From: Microthrixaceae bacterium
GTDB lineage: Bacteria > Actinomycetota > Acidimicrobiia > Acidimicrobiales > DATDAH01
Assembly: GCA_020637195.1 (NCBI GenBank)
Contig: JACJWK010000006.1
Location: 1 to 64,000, forward strand
Direction of reading: 5' to 3'
DNA: 64,000 nt
Part shown: positions 16,022-26,490 of the stretch, in pieces
Position numbering within the stretch: position 1 is the first letter of the stretch
How the letters are laid out: every line of letters begins with the position of its first letter
Notes under the pieces: model-generated
Database searches by the model: none
Seen by the model: the letters and a program-made list of their open reading frames with translations, nothing else
Told to the model about the DNA's origin: nothing
Position numbers and translations under genes: made by a program

Positions 16022-17425
16022 GTGCCCCCCACCTTCCGCGACCTCGGCGTCCCCGCCGACCTCGCCGCCGTGCTCGACCGGCGCGGCATCGCCACCCCCT
16101 TCCCCGTGCAGGCCGCCACGCTGCCCGACGCCCTCACCGGGCGCGACGTCAGCGGCAAGGCCCCCACGGGCTCGGGCAAGACCCTCGCCTTCGGCATCCC
16201 CCTCGCCGTGCGCGCCACCTCGGGCCGCCCCCGCCGGCCCCACAGCCTCGTCCTCGCCCCCACCCGCGAGCTGGCGGCGCAGATCGAGAGCGAGCTGCGC
16301 CCCCTCGCCGCCGTGCGCGGGCTCACCGTCGCCGCGTTCTACGGCGGCGTCGGCTTCGGCAAGCAGCTCACCGCCCTGCGCCAGGGCGTCGACATCGCGG
16401 TCGCCTGCCCGGGCCGCCTCGCCGACCTGGTCCAGCGCCGCGAGTGCCGGCTCGACGAGGTCGACCTGGTGGTCATCGACGAGGCCGACCGCATGGCCGA
16501 CATGGGCTTCCTGCCCGAGGTGCGGCGCCTGCTCGACAAGGTCCGGCCCGACCGCCAGACCCTGCTGTTCTCCGCCACCCTCGACGACGACGTGGCCGTG
16601 CTCGTGCGGCACTACCAGCGCGACCCGGCCCGCCACGAGGTCGGACCGCTGCACCAGGGACCCGACCGCACCGAGCACCACTTCTGGCACACCGCCGACG
16701 ACCAGCGGGTCGACCTGACCGCCCGCCTCGTCCGCCACCACGGCCCCACCATCGTGTTCTGCCGGACCAAGCGGCGGGCCGACCGCGTCACCCGCCAGCT
16801 CGGCAGGGCCGGGGTCAGCGCCGCCGCCATCCACGGCGACCGCAGCCAGTCCCAGCGCGAGCGGGCCCTCGACGCCTTCACCCGCGGCAAGGTCGAGGCC
16901 CTCGTCGCCACCGACGTCGCCGCCCGGGGCATCCACGTCACCGACGTGGCGTGCGTCGTGCACTACGACCTGCCCGGCGACGAGAAGGACTACGTCCACC
17001 GGTCGGGCCGCACCGGACGGGCGGGCGCCACCGGCACCGTCGTCACCCTGGTGGGCGGCGAGCACCGCAAGGCCGCCACCCGGCTCCAGCGGACGCTGAA
17101 GCTGACCACCGACGGCACCGTCGCCCCCGACCTGGCCGGCCTGCCGCCGGTCACCGGCCCGACCCCCGCCCCGACCCCTGGCGACGCCGGCCCCGGCCGG
17201 GCCCACGGACGAGGCGGCGCCGCCCGCACCCACGAGCAGCGCCCCAAGGGCGGACCGCCACGCGGCGCGAAGGGCGGTGCGAAGAGCGGCGGCGGCCGGC
17301 GCCGCGCCGCGCACGCCCGCAGCGGCCCCGCTCGCGGGGACCGGGGCGGCGCCCCCGCCAACCGGGCTCGCCGCTCCGGCGGCAGCCGCAACGGCGGTCG
17401 CCCGAAGGGCGCCCCCCGCCGCTGA
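16022..17425 (+). CDS. DEAD-box RNA helicase
   Basis: A 467-residue protein from GTG 16022, chosen because GGAG lies six bases upstream. An in-frame GTG at 16001 lies in the hairpin. Motifs run in order: TPFPVQAATLPDAL (Q motif), APTGSGKT (I), PTRELAAQ (Ia), VIDEADRMADMGF (II, DEAD), FSATL (III, SAT), IVFCRTKRRAD (IV), DVAARGIHV (V) and HRSGRTGRAG (VI). The last ~100 residues are a basic Gly/Arg/Lys-rich tail likely to bind RNA. Role in ribosome assembly or mRNA turnover is inferred from the family. Confidence 0.93.
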   Translation: MPPTFRDLGVPADLAAVLDRRGIATPFPVQAATLPDALTGRDVSGKAPTGSGKTLAFGIPLAVRATSGRPRRPHSLVLAPTRELAAQIESELRPLAAVRGLTVAAFYGGVGFGKQLTALRQGVDIAVACPGRLADLVQRRECRLDEVDLVVIDEADRMADMGFLPEVRRLLDKVRPDRQTLLFSATLDDDVAVLVRHYQRDPARHEVGPLHQGPDRTEHHFWHTADDQRVDLTARLVRHHGPTIVFCRTKRRADRVTRQLGRAGVSAAAIHGDRSQSQRERALDAFTRGKVEALVATDVAARGIHVTDVACVVHYDLPGDEKDYVHRSGRTGRAGATGTVVTLVGGEHRKAATRLQRTLKLTTDGTVAPDLAGLPPVTGPTPAPTPGDAGPGRAHGRGGAARTHEQRPKGGPPRGAKGGAKSGGGRRRAAHARSGPARGDRGGAPANRARRSGGSRNGGRPKGAPRR

Positions 17426-17447
17426 GGCGCCGCCGGCGGCCGTCCGA

Positions 17448-19742
17448 CTACGAGGGCACCGCCACCGGGGCCCGGTCACCCGGGTGGGCGTCGCCCCGGT
17501 CGCCGTCGCCACCGTCGGGCGGGGCGGCCTCGTCGTCCTCGATCCCGGGCACCGGCTCGTCGTCGGGCGGGGCCTCGTGCAGGCCGAAGCGCTCCTGGAA
17601 GCGACGCAGCGGCGCCGGCGCCCACCAGTTGGCCTCGCCGGCCAACTTCATCAGGGCGGGGACGAGGGTGGCCCGCACGATGGTCGCGTCCATCAGCACC
17701 GCCAGGGCGAGGCCGAGGCCGAACAGCTTGATGAAGGTCACGCCCGACGAGGCGAAGGCCACGAACGTGACCGCCAACAGCAGCGCCGCCGCGGTCACGA
17801 TGCGGCCGGTCCGCTCCAGGCCGAGGGCGACGGCCTGCTCGTTGTCGACCCCCTTGTCGTGCTCCTCTTTGATGCGGGACAGGAGGAACACCTCGTAGTC
17901 CATCGAGAGCCCGAACGCGATGCAGAACATCAGCAACGGGGTGGTGGTGTCGGTGAGCCCGGTGGCGGTGAAGTCGAGCAGGCCGGCGCCGTTGCCGTCC
18001 TGGAAGACCCACACCATGGCGCCGAAGGTGGCGCTGAGGCTCAAGAGGTTGAGGACGAGCGCCTTCAGGGGCACGAGCAGGCTCCCGAACATGAGGAACA
18101 GCAGCACGAACGTGGCGAGCCCGATCCACGCCGCCGCCCAGGGCACCAGGGCGAAGATGGCCGACTTCAGGTCGACCTGCTGGGCCGAGGCGCCCCCGAC
18201 CAGCACGGGCGTGCCCGGGTCGAGGTCGCGCACCTCGGCGACGAGGGCCTCTCCCTCGGCCGACGCGGGCTCGACGGTGGGCACGACGCTCAGCCAGGTG
18301 GCCGCCGATCCCTCGGCGGCGAAGCGCTCGGTGGTGGCGTCGGGCCCGGCCAGGAGCGTGCCGTCGACGTAGTGGCCGGTGCGGGCGTCGACCCGGGCCA
18401 CGCCGTCGAGGGCCGACACCGCCGCGGCGAAGTCGTCCACGCCCGGGTCGTCGGCCCCCCCGGTGAGCACCACGGGGAACGCGTTGGCCTCGGGCGAGTC
18501 GAAGTCGGCCTCGAGCCGCTCGGAGACCTCGCGGGCCGGGTTCCCGTCGGGCAGCACCCGGTGGTCGGGGCTGGCGAAGACCACCCCGAAGAAGGGCAGC
18601 CCCAGCACCACGAGGAAGGCGACCACGGTGAGGCTGACCGCCACCGGCCGGCGCATGACGGCCATGGCGACCCGGTACCAGAAGCCCTCGCCCGCGGGCG
18701 GGGCGGGCCGACGTCGCCACAGCCGGCCCTTGTCCACTCGGTGGCCGAGCACCGCGAGCAGGGCGGGGAGGCTGACCACCGTGGTGACCACCGCCACCGA
18801 GATCACGCCCATGCCCGCGTAGGCGAACGAGCGCAGGAAGAACAGCGGGAAGATCAGCAGCGCCGACAGCGACACGGCGACGGTGAGGCCGCTGAAGGCC
18901 ACGGTGCGCCCGGCGGTCTCGACCGTGCGCACGACCGCGGCCTCGACCGTGCGCCCGGCGGCGAGCTCCTCGCGGAAGCGGGAGACCACGAAGAGGCTGT
19001 AGTCGATGGCCAGGCCGAGGCCCATGGCCGTGACCAGGTTGATGGAGAAGACCGAGACGTCGGTGACGCTGGTGACCACCCAGAGCACGAAGAACGCGCC
19101 CAGCACCGCCACCATCCCGATGCCCACCGGCAGCAGCGCCGCCACCAGCCCGCCGAACACGACGATCAGCAGGGCCAGGGTCAGCGGCACCGCGATGCTC
19201 TCGGCCCGGGCCAGGTCGCCCTCGATGGTGTGGCCGACCTGGCGGAAGATCTCCGCCCGGCCGCCCACCTCGACGGTGAGGGGGCCGCTCGTCCCGGCCA
19301 GGTCGTCGGCGATCTCGCCGACGGTCTCCTCGACCGCGTCGTCGTCACCACCGATGACGCCGAGGACCAGGGCCTCGCTGCCGTCGGTGCTGCGCAGCGG
19401 GGGCAGCGAGCCGAGCGACCAGTACGACGACGCCTGGTCCACGCCCTCGGCCGCGGCCAGCTCCTCGGTGAGGGCGGCGCCGGCGGCGGCGGCGTCCGGG
19501 GCGTCCACGTCGCCGCCCTCGGCGGTGACGAGCAGGACGACGTTGGGCGACGCCGCCCCGAAGGTCTCCTCGAGGAAGGCCTCGGCCCGGGCCGACTCGC
19601 TGTCGGGGTCCTCGAAGCCCCCGGTCGAGAGGCGGTCGAAGACACCGCCGCCGAGGGCACCGGCGAGGACCACGAAGAGCACCGTGAGGCCGAGCAGGAT
19701 GCGGCGGCGGCGGACGGCGAGCTGACCCAGGAACGTGAACAT
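17448..19742 (-). CDS. MmpL/RND-family membrane transporter
   Basis: A 764-residue RND-superfamily exporter from ATG 19742. Two repeated halves are visible, each with one N-terminal span, a large extracytoplasmic loop and about five further spans. MGLGLAIDYSLFVVSRFREE in half one and AFGLSMDYEVFLLSRIKEEH in half two hold the conserved membrane GxxxDY acidic residues used for proton coupling. Such proteins move lipids or hydrophobic compounds across the membrane. A divergent TetR gene 50 bp away probably controls it. Confidence 0.92.
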   Translation of the reverse strand: MFTFLGQLAVRRRRILLGLTVLFVVLAGALGGGVFDRLSTGGFEDPDSESARAEAFLEETFGAASPNVVLLVTAEGGDVDAPDAAAAGAALTEELAAAEGVDQASSYWSLGSLPPLRSTDGSEALVLGVIGGDDDAVEETVGEIADDLAGTSGPLTVEVGGRAEIFRQVGHTIEGDLARAESIAVPLTLALLIVVFGGLVAALLPVGIGMVAVLGAFFVLWVVTSVTDVSVFSINLVTAMGLGLAIDYSLFVVSRFREELAAGRTVEAAVVRTVETAGRTVAFSGLTVAVSLSALLIFPLFFLRSFAYAGMGVISVAVVTTVVSLPALLAVLGHRVDKGRLWRRRPAPPAGEGFWYRVAMAVMRRPVAVSLTVVAFLVVLGLPFFGVVFASPDHRVLPDGNPAREVSERLEADFDSPEANAFPVVLTGGADDPGVDDFAAAVSALDGVARVDARTGHYVDGTLLAGPDATTERFAAEGSAATWLSVVPTVEPASAEGEALVAEVRDLDPGTPVLVGGASAQQVDLKSAIFALVPWAAAWIGLATFVLLFLMFGSLLVPLKALVLNLLSLSATFGAMVWVFQDGNGAGLLDFTATGLTDTTTPLLMFCIAFGLSMDYEVFLLSRIKEEHDKGVDNEQAVALGLERTGRIVTAAALLLAVTFVAFASSGVTFIKLFGLGLALAVLMDATIVRATLVPALMKLAGEANWWAPAPLRRFQERFGLHEAPPDDEPVPGIEDDEAAPPDGGDGDRGDAHPGDRAPVAVPS

Positions 19743-19750
19743 GCGGCTAT

Positions 19751-19764
19751 GTACGCATGTATAC
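19751..19764. promoter_or_regulatory. Dyad operator between MmpL transporter and TetR genes
   Basis: GTACGCATGTATAC is a dyad of the form GTA-NN-CATG-NN-TAC. It is the most AT-rich part of the 50-bp space between the two divergent starts, so a regulator bound here could block both promoters. Assignment to the adjacent TetR protein is inference. Confidence 0.5.
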
Positions 19765-19792
19765 TTACGAGCGTCAACACGAGGAGCACGTG

Positions 19793-20401
19793 ATGTCCGT
19801 CACACGGGCCCGCACCCGCAACCCCCGCGGCGAGGGCGACCGCCTGCGCGCCGACCTGCTCGACGCCGCCGCCGAGCTCATCGCCGAGCACCGGTCGGTC
19901 GATCGCGTCAGCCTGCGGGCGGTCGCCGCCGCCGCCGGCGTCAGCCCCATGGCCGTGTACAACCACTTCGACGACAAGGGCGAGCTGATGGTCGCGGCGG
20001 TCCAGCACTGCTGGGACGAGTTCCAGGCCGCGATCGCCGCCGCCTACCTCGCCGCGGACACGCCCGAGGCCCGCCTGCGCGACGCCGGGAGCGCGTACGT
20101 CCGCTTCGCGCTCGAGCACCCCGGCAAGTACCGGGTGCTGTTCTCCGACCCCGCCGACCTGCCCGAGCGCCCGGAGCCGGTCGGCCTGAGCGCCTTCGAC
20201 CAGCTCGTCGAGGTGGTGGCCGACGTGCTCGCGCGGCGCGGCGACCGCCGCGACCCCGTCTTCGTGGCGGTCCAGGTGCACACCTGGATCCACGGCATCG
20301 TCAGCCTGCTGGCGTGCAAGCCCGAGGGGGACTGGCCCCCCGTCGAGGCCCTCCTCGACGAGCTGGTCGTCCGCCTCGACCTCGACGCGCCCGCCGGGTG
20401 A
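19793..20401 (+). CDS. TetR-family regulator, probable repressor of the MmpL exporter
   Basis: A 202-residue protein. ATG 19793 is preferred over ATG 19757 because GAGGAG lies six bases before it and the earlier start falls in the presumed operator. The HTH spans ~20-65 (LLDAAAELIAEHRSVDRVSL, then GVSPMAVYNHFDDKGELM). The C-terminal domain with YVRFALEHPGKYRVLFSD matches the WHG/TetR_C group. Divergence from the transporter and the shared dyad between them support a local repressor role with a lipophilic ligand. Confidence 0.88.
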   Translation: MSVTRARTRNPRGEGDRLRADLLDAAAELIAEHRSVDRVSLRAVAAAAGVSPMAVYNHFDDKGELMVAAVQHCWDEFQAAIAAAYLAADTPEARLRDAGSAYVRFALEHPGKYRVLFSDPADLPERPEPVGLSAFDQLVEVVADVLARRGDRRDPVFVAVQVHTWIHGIVSLLACKPEGDWPPVEALLDELVVRLDLDAPAG

Positions 20402-20407
20402 GGGCCC

Positions 20408-20797
20408 TCAGCGGGGGGCCACCGGCGAGCCGTGGTGCAGGCTGAGCAGCCAGGCGTCGCCGTCGCGCACGAACACGTTGGTGGCCGCCACCGTCCCCGA
20501 CGCCGCCCCCGACACGAGGTTCTCGTCGACGGTCACCCACGCGACGTCGCCCGCGATCGTGACCGCGTCGTTGGTGAGGATGAACTGGTTGCGCCCGGGG
20601 CCTCCGAGGATGCGTCGCCACGACTCCTCCACCGCGGGCCAGCCCCGCAGGATGGGCCAGCCCGGGTGCACGCACACCACCCGGTCGCGGTGCTCCCACA
20701 CCTCGATCATGGCGACGAGGTCGCGCCCCTCGTGGGCGTCGTAGAAGGCCTGGTTGGCGGCCCGCACCGCCGCCTCGTCGTCCGCCGGTGCCGTCAC
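20408..20797 (-). CDS. SnoaL-like (NTF2-fold) protein
   Basis: A 129-residue single-domain protein from GTG 20797. The NTF2-like cone is recognisable from AVRAANQAFYDAHEGRDLV, VCVHPGWPILRGWPAVEESW, DVAWVTVDEN and DGDAWLLSLHHGSPV. Family members act as small ketosteroid-isomerase-like enzymes or ligand-binding proteins. No catalytic role can be assigned from sequence. It is convergent with the TetR gene and divergent from the following gene. Confidence 0.8.
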   Translation of the reverse strand: MTAPADDEAAVRAANQAFYDAHEGRDLVAMIEVWEHRDRVVCVHPGWPILRGWPAVEESWRRILGGPGRNQFILTNDAVTIAGDVAWVTVDENLVSGAASGTVAATNVFVRDGDAWLLSLHHGSPVAPR

Positions 20798-20961
20798 GGC
20801 CCGACGCTACCGCCCCTCCCCGGGCGGCGGGACCCGCGACCGTCGACGGGGCGCGGCGCGCGAGGCCGCGGCGGCGTCGCGCCCGGGGCCGTTGCCACTC
20901 GCGCCGCGGTTCCGTACGGTGCGGGCGGGCCCGCGCCGTGCGGGCCGAGCGGAGGTCCACG

Positions 20962-21681
20962 ATGAGCGACCCGACGGGGCCGGACACGAGCCACCTCGAG
21001 GGCGTCGACCCGTACGACGCCCTCGACCGCGAGGCCGACGCGCTCGCGGCGTGGGCCGGGGGGCTCGCCGACGACGACCCGGCCTGGGACCGACCGTCGC
21101 GCTGCGAGGGCTGGAGCGTGCGCGACGTGCTCGCCCACCTCGTCGCGGTCGAGGAGTACCACCACGCGTGCCTCGACGGGCGGGTCCAGCAGTTCATCGC
21201 CGACGGGTTCGCGGCCGGCCACACCAGCCTCGACGAGTTCAACCAGGCCGGCGTCGACGCCCGCCGGGACCAGGCCCCCAGCCTGCTGTTGACCCAGTGG
21301 GCGGCCGCCGACGCCGAGACCCGCCGGCGCCTGCGCGAGCGTGACGGCGGCGACATGGACAGCTCGGTCGGGCCCTACCCGGTGCGCCACCAGGCGTTCC
21401 ACGTCGCCACCGAGCTGGCCACCCACGCCGACGACATGGGCCGGCCGGTGCCCGACGACGAGGCCGCGTCCCGGCTCGCGTGGCGAGCCGCCTTCTGCCG
21501 GTTCGCGCTCACCGAGAAGGACCCGTCGGCGGTGGTCGAGGACCGGGCCGACGGCGCCACCCGGGTGGCCACCGGCGGCGTCGACGTCGTCGTCGACGAC
21601 GCGACCCTCGTGGAGGGGCTCGTCGGGCGGCTGCCCGCCGACGCCGACCCCGACGTGCGCACCGCCCTGGCGGCGCACTGA
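20962..21681 (+). CDS. Maleylpyruvate isomerase-family mycothiol-dependent enzyme
   Basis: A 239-residue protein from ATG 20962, with GGAGG six bases upstream. The N-terminal DinB-like four-helix domain shows WDRPSRCEGWSVRDVLAHLV (the GW..RDVLAHL signature with a metal-binding His) and YPVRHQAFHVATELATHADD, which supplies further His ligands. Such proteins bind a divalent metal and often use mycothiol as a cofactor. The substrate is unknown. A second family member lies at 40953-41705. Confidence 0.85.
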   Translation: MSDPTGPDTSHLEGVDPYDALDREADALAAWAGGLADDDPAWDRPSRCEGWSVRDVLAHLVAVEEYHHACLDGRVQQFIADGFAAGHTSLDEFNQAGVDARRDQAPSLLLTQWAAADAETRRRLRERDGGDMDSSVGPYPVRHQAFHVATELATHADDMGRPVPDDEAASRLAWRAAFCRFALTEKDPSAVVEDRADGATRVATGGVDVVVDDATLVEGLVGRLPADADPDVRTALAAH

Positions 21682-21751
21682 GCTGAGCCCTGCCGCCGCC
21701 TCGGGACCAACGGCCCTAGGCACCCGGGGCCGGCGCGCCGACCATCGCGCG

Positions 21752-22225
21752 ATGCGACGAGCGCTGCGCCGCCTCCCGGTCGTGGGCGAGTGGGCCCGCC
21801 ACGACGTCGACCCCCCGCGCTGGCAGGGACCCCCGGCCGCCAAGCGGGTGCTGGTCGAGGAGGAGGACGCCGAGCTGCGCTCGGCCATGGGGGCGGCGCT
21901 GCGCGCCGCGGGGTACCGCACCGCGGAGTGCGCCGGGCCGGGCTGGCACGGCGACGGCCGGTGCCCGATGGTCGAGAGCGACGGGTGCGACGCGGTCGAC
22001 ACGGCCGATGCCGTGCTGCAGGTGCTGGTGGCGAGCGACGAGCCCATGCGCGAGGTGCGGGCCACGCTGCACGACGAGCGCCCCGCCCTCCCCGTCGTCG
22101 TGTTCGCGCCCCGCGCCACCGTCGAGCGGGACCCCGGCCTCGCCGAGGGCGCCACGGTCGCCACCGGCCCCCTCAGCCGCGCCGCCGTGGTGCGGGCGGT
22201 CGAGGACGCCATCGGCCCTCCCTGA
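21752..22225 (+). CDS. Degenerate response-regulator receiver-like protein
   Basis: A 157-residue protein from ATG 21752. After a basic start (MRRALRRLPVVGEW) a receiver-like pattern appears: KRVLVEEEDAELRSAMGAAL matches strand 1 with its acidic cluster and helix 1, LPVVVFAPRAT looks like strand 4, and LSRAAVVRAVEDAI like the last helix. The expected phosphorylated Asp at the end of strand 3 and the late Lys-Pro are not seen, and a Cys-containing stretch (CPMVESDGCDAVD) occupies the middle. It may be a non-phosphorylated signalling protein; function unknown. Confidence 0.55.
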   Translation: MRRALRRLPVVGEWARHDVDPPRWQGPPAAKRVLVEEEDAELRSAMGAALRAAGYRTAECAGPGWHGDGRCPMVESDGCDAVDTADAVLQVLVASDEPMREVRATLHDERPALPVVVFAPRATVERDPGLAEGATVATGPLSRAAVVRAVEDAIGPP

Positions 22226-22295
22226 GGCACCCTCGCCGCGTGCCGGGCGCCACGCGCTTATCGTTCGACCCAGACGCGAGCCCGGGGAGGACCAC

Positions 22296-23424
22296 GTGAG
22301 CCAGGGTGGTGCAGAGGCAGGCTGGTACGACGATCCGTACGGCCGGTTCGAGAAGCGCTGGTACGACGGCACGACCTGGACCGACCAGGTGTGGCAGGCC
22401 GGCCAGCAACAGGTCGACCCGCCGGTGACCCCACCCGTGGGGCCGGTGTCCGCCGCGTCGGCGAGCCAGGCGCCGCTGGCCGGCGGTGGGCCGGGCGCCG
22501 GCGCCGGCCCCGTGGCGGGCGCGCCCGGCACGGGCACACCCCTGCCCCCGTGGCTCGGCGCCCTGGCCGCACCGTTGGTGGCGGTGGTGGCCACCATCGT
22601 GCTGTCGACCGTGTTCGACCTGTTCCCCCGCTTCATCCTGTTCACCACCAAGAACGGGCTCGAGAGCACGGGCAAGCGCGCCTTCGTGGCCCTGGTGTTC
22701 GGCGCGCTCCTCGGCGCCGCCGTGCTGGGCGGCCCCAAGCTGGTGGCCGCCCTGGGCGCGGGCGGCTCCCTCGACCAGGACGACCTCATGCCGCTCGCGC
22801 TCGGCGCGGCCGGGGGCGCGGCCGCCGGCCTGGTCACGCAGGTCATCGGCTTCCGCATCGTCGACCTGATCCTGTTCGACCCGCTCATCGACCACCTCGG
22901 GTCGTTCCTGGGACGGATGATCTTCGCGGTGTACTACGGCCTGATCTGGGCGCTCTTCGGCGCGGTCCTCGGCGCCGTCGCCCTGGCCCCGCTCGCCGGC
23001 CCGGACCCGGCCGCCAAGCGCCGCCTGCCGATGCTGGCCGCCGGCGGGTTCGTCGGCGGCGCGATCGGTGGCTTCCTGTTCGCGCCCGGACGCTTCGACT
23101 TCGGCGGCACCGGGTCGGCGGTCATCTCGGTGCTGCTCGTCGCCGCCGCCTACGGGTTCGCCAGCCTGCTCGCCGCCCAGGGCCTGGGCATGGGCGACCT
23201 GGCCGAGGCGGCCAACAAGGCCGCCGGCAACCTGGGCACCGCCGCCGGCGGGCTCGGCGGCGGTGCCGGCGCGGCGGGCTCGGCGGGCGCCCCGGCCGGC
23301 GCCGGTGCCTGGCACCCCGACCCCACCGGACGCCACCAGCAGCGCTGGTGGGACGGTCAGCAGTGGACCGACCACGTGTCCGACGGCGGCGCCACCTCCT
23401 CCGACCCGCTCGGCGGGGGCCAGG

Positions 23425-23432
<8 letters not shown>
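22296..23432 (+). CDS. Membrane protein flanked by two DUF2510 domains
   Basis: A 378-residue protein from GTG 22296 with GGGGAGG five bases upstream. Residues ~5-35 (AGWYDDPYGRFEKRWYDGTT) and the C-terminal GAWHPDPTGRHQQRWWDGQQ are two DUF2510 motifs, short WW-like Trp-rich units common in actinobacterial membrane proteins. Between them lie about six hydrophobic helices with Gly/Ala-rich glycine-zipper-like segments (LGAAGGAAAGLVTQVIGFRI, AAGGFVGGAIGGFLFAPG). The aldehyde dehydrogenase gene overlaps its end by 8 bp, so they are probably co-translated. Function unknown. Confidence 0.75.
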
Positions 23433-24876
<1,444 letters not shown>

Positions 24877-24891
24877 TCCGACCGTCGGGCG

Positions 24892-26490
24892 TCAGCAGCT
24901 CGCCTCGCCGCCCGGCGCGTCGAACGAGCCGGCCAGGGCCCCGTCGAGGTACACGTCGAGGCGCAGGGCGACCGGCGTGCACGCCCGCTCGACGGTCGTC
25001 GAGCCCGACACCGTCCCGGTGCCCGACAGCTCGGCGAAGCGGGCCAGCTCGGGGGCCTGCACGTCGGGTGCCTCCGCCGCGGGCTGCTCGTACAGGTACG
25101 CGGCCACCGCCGTGTCCTCGGGCAGACCCGCGTAGTCGAGGGTGAGGGACAGCTCGTCGCCGTCCAGGCTCAGGTCGACGAGGTCGACGGTGGCGTCCGC
25201 GGGGAGCTCGCCCGACAGCTCCCGACCGACCACGATCGACGACTCGATCCGGGCCGCGTCCTCCCGGATGCTCGCGACCGCGTCGGCCTGGTCCGGCTCG
25301 GCCGCCTCCACCCACTCGAGCAACGTGAGCACGTCGGCGGCGATCTCCCGATCGCGGGTCGAGCCGCTCGTGGCGTCGAGCCCCCCGAGCGCGTCGCGCA
25401 GGTCGGCGCGGGCGGCGTCCTCGTCGCCGCGCGCCAGCTCGGCGCTGGCCTGGAGCACCGCCATCCGGGGGGACCGGTCCCCGACGGCCTCGGCGGCGTC
25501 GAGGCGCTCGAGGGCACCGTCGTAGTCACCGGCCAGGAAGCGGAAGAACCCGGACTCGACGAGGGCGGCGACGTCGCGGCCGTCGCCGAGCGCCACGGCG
25601 CGCTCGGCGTCGGCGAAGGCCTGCTCGGCGGCGGCGCTGGTGGTGTCCACGATCGCGAGGGTGCGCCCGAAGTCGGGGTTCACCGCCGTGAACTGCGCCA
25701 GGGAGCGGCCGGTGAACGCGGGAACGAACTCCCCGTCGAGGTCGACGGCCCGGTCGTAGTGCTCCACCGCCCCGGAGGGATCGCCGAACTGGAGCGCGGT
25801 CGCACCCTCGGCCGACGCCTCGATGGTGGCCGAATCGGTGCGGGGGATCTCCCGCTGGTGGATCCACACCGCCCAGCCGATGACGTAGGCCGACAGCAAC
25901 AGGCCGGGGACGAGGATGGGGGGCCGGCTCCGGCGGCTGAGGATCAACGTGAAGCCCACCAGGAACAGCGCGACGGCCAGCGTGGTGAGCACGGTCTCGT
26001 ACTGCGAGGCCCGGTTGTTGTAGGTGACCCGCGTCTCGGCCAGGGCGCCCCGCTCGAGGTCGAGGCGCTCGGACTCGAAGGTCAGGTCGCGGGCGAGCTG
26101 CGTCCGGTCGATCCCCCCGGTGGTGGCGGTCGCGCCGCCGGCGCCGGCTCGCAGGTCGAGCGCCTCCTGCTCGGCGTCGAGGTCGACCTCGAGGCCCTGC
26201 ACGACCTCCTCGTTGACCCGGGCCCGCAGCGCCTGCTCGGCGGTGCGCGTGGTCTCTCGGGCGTAGCGCGACTCGTTGGTGGCGGCGTCCGTGCGCAGGA
26301 TCCCGATCCACGCACCGACCACGGCCAGGACCGCGAGCACGATGGCGACGCGGCGCTTGTACCCCGAGTCCGGCTCGCTCGGCGGCGTGGCGTCGTCGAC
26401 CGGGGCCGGCTCGGCGCCCGTCGGCTCGTCGCCCACGTCGCCCACGTCGCCCTCGTCGCCCTCGTCCCGCACGTCGCCCTCGTCGCTCAC
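24892..26490 (-). CDS. Membrane coiled-coil/TPR protein, unknown function
   Basis: A 532-residue protein from GTG 26490, overlapping the upstream stop in GTGA. An acidic DEGDVGDVGDE leader (short repeats in DNA at ~26418-26490) is followed by span 1 (VAIVLAVLAVVGAWIGIL). A coiled-coil section follows (TTRTAEQALRARVNEEVVQG, LDLERGALAETRV), then further spans (TLAVALFLVGFTLIL, PGLLLSAYVIGWAVWI). After these come TPR-like helices (EGATALQFGDPSGAVEHYDR, FLAGDYDGALERLDAAEAVG) and a C-terminal beta-rich part ending in a Cys. The layout suggests a large extracytoplasmic scaffold. No family is recognised. Confidence 0.7.
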   Translation of the reverse strand: MSDEGDVRDEGDEGDVGDVGDEPTGAEPAPVDDATPPSEPDSGYKRRVAIVLAVLAVVGAWIGILRTDAATNESRYARETTRTAEQALRARVNEEVVQGLEVDLDAEQEALDLRAGAGGATATTGGIDRTQLARDLTFESERLDLERGALAETRVTYNNRASQYETVLTTLAVALFLVGFTLILSRRSRPPILVPGLLLSAYVIGWAVWIHQREIPRTDSATIEASAEGATALQFGDPSGAVEHYDRAVDLDGEFVPAFTGRSLAQFTAVNPDFGRTLAIVDTTSAAAEQAFADAERAVALGDGRDVAALVESGFFRFLAGDYDGALERLDAAEAVGDRSPRMAVLQASAELARGDEDAARADLRDALGGLDATSGSTRDREIAADVLTLLEWVEAAEPDQADAVASIREDAARIESSIVVGRELSGELPADATVDLVDLSLDGDELSLTLDYAGLPEDTAVAAYLYEQPAAEAPDVQAPELARFAELSGTGTVSGSTTVERACTPVALRLDVYLDGALAGSFDAPGGEASC

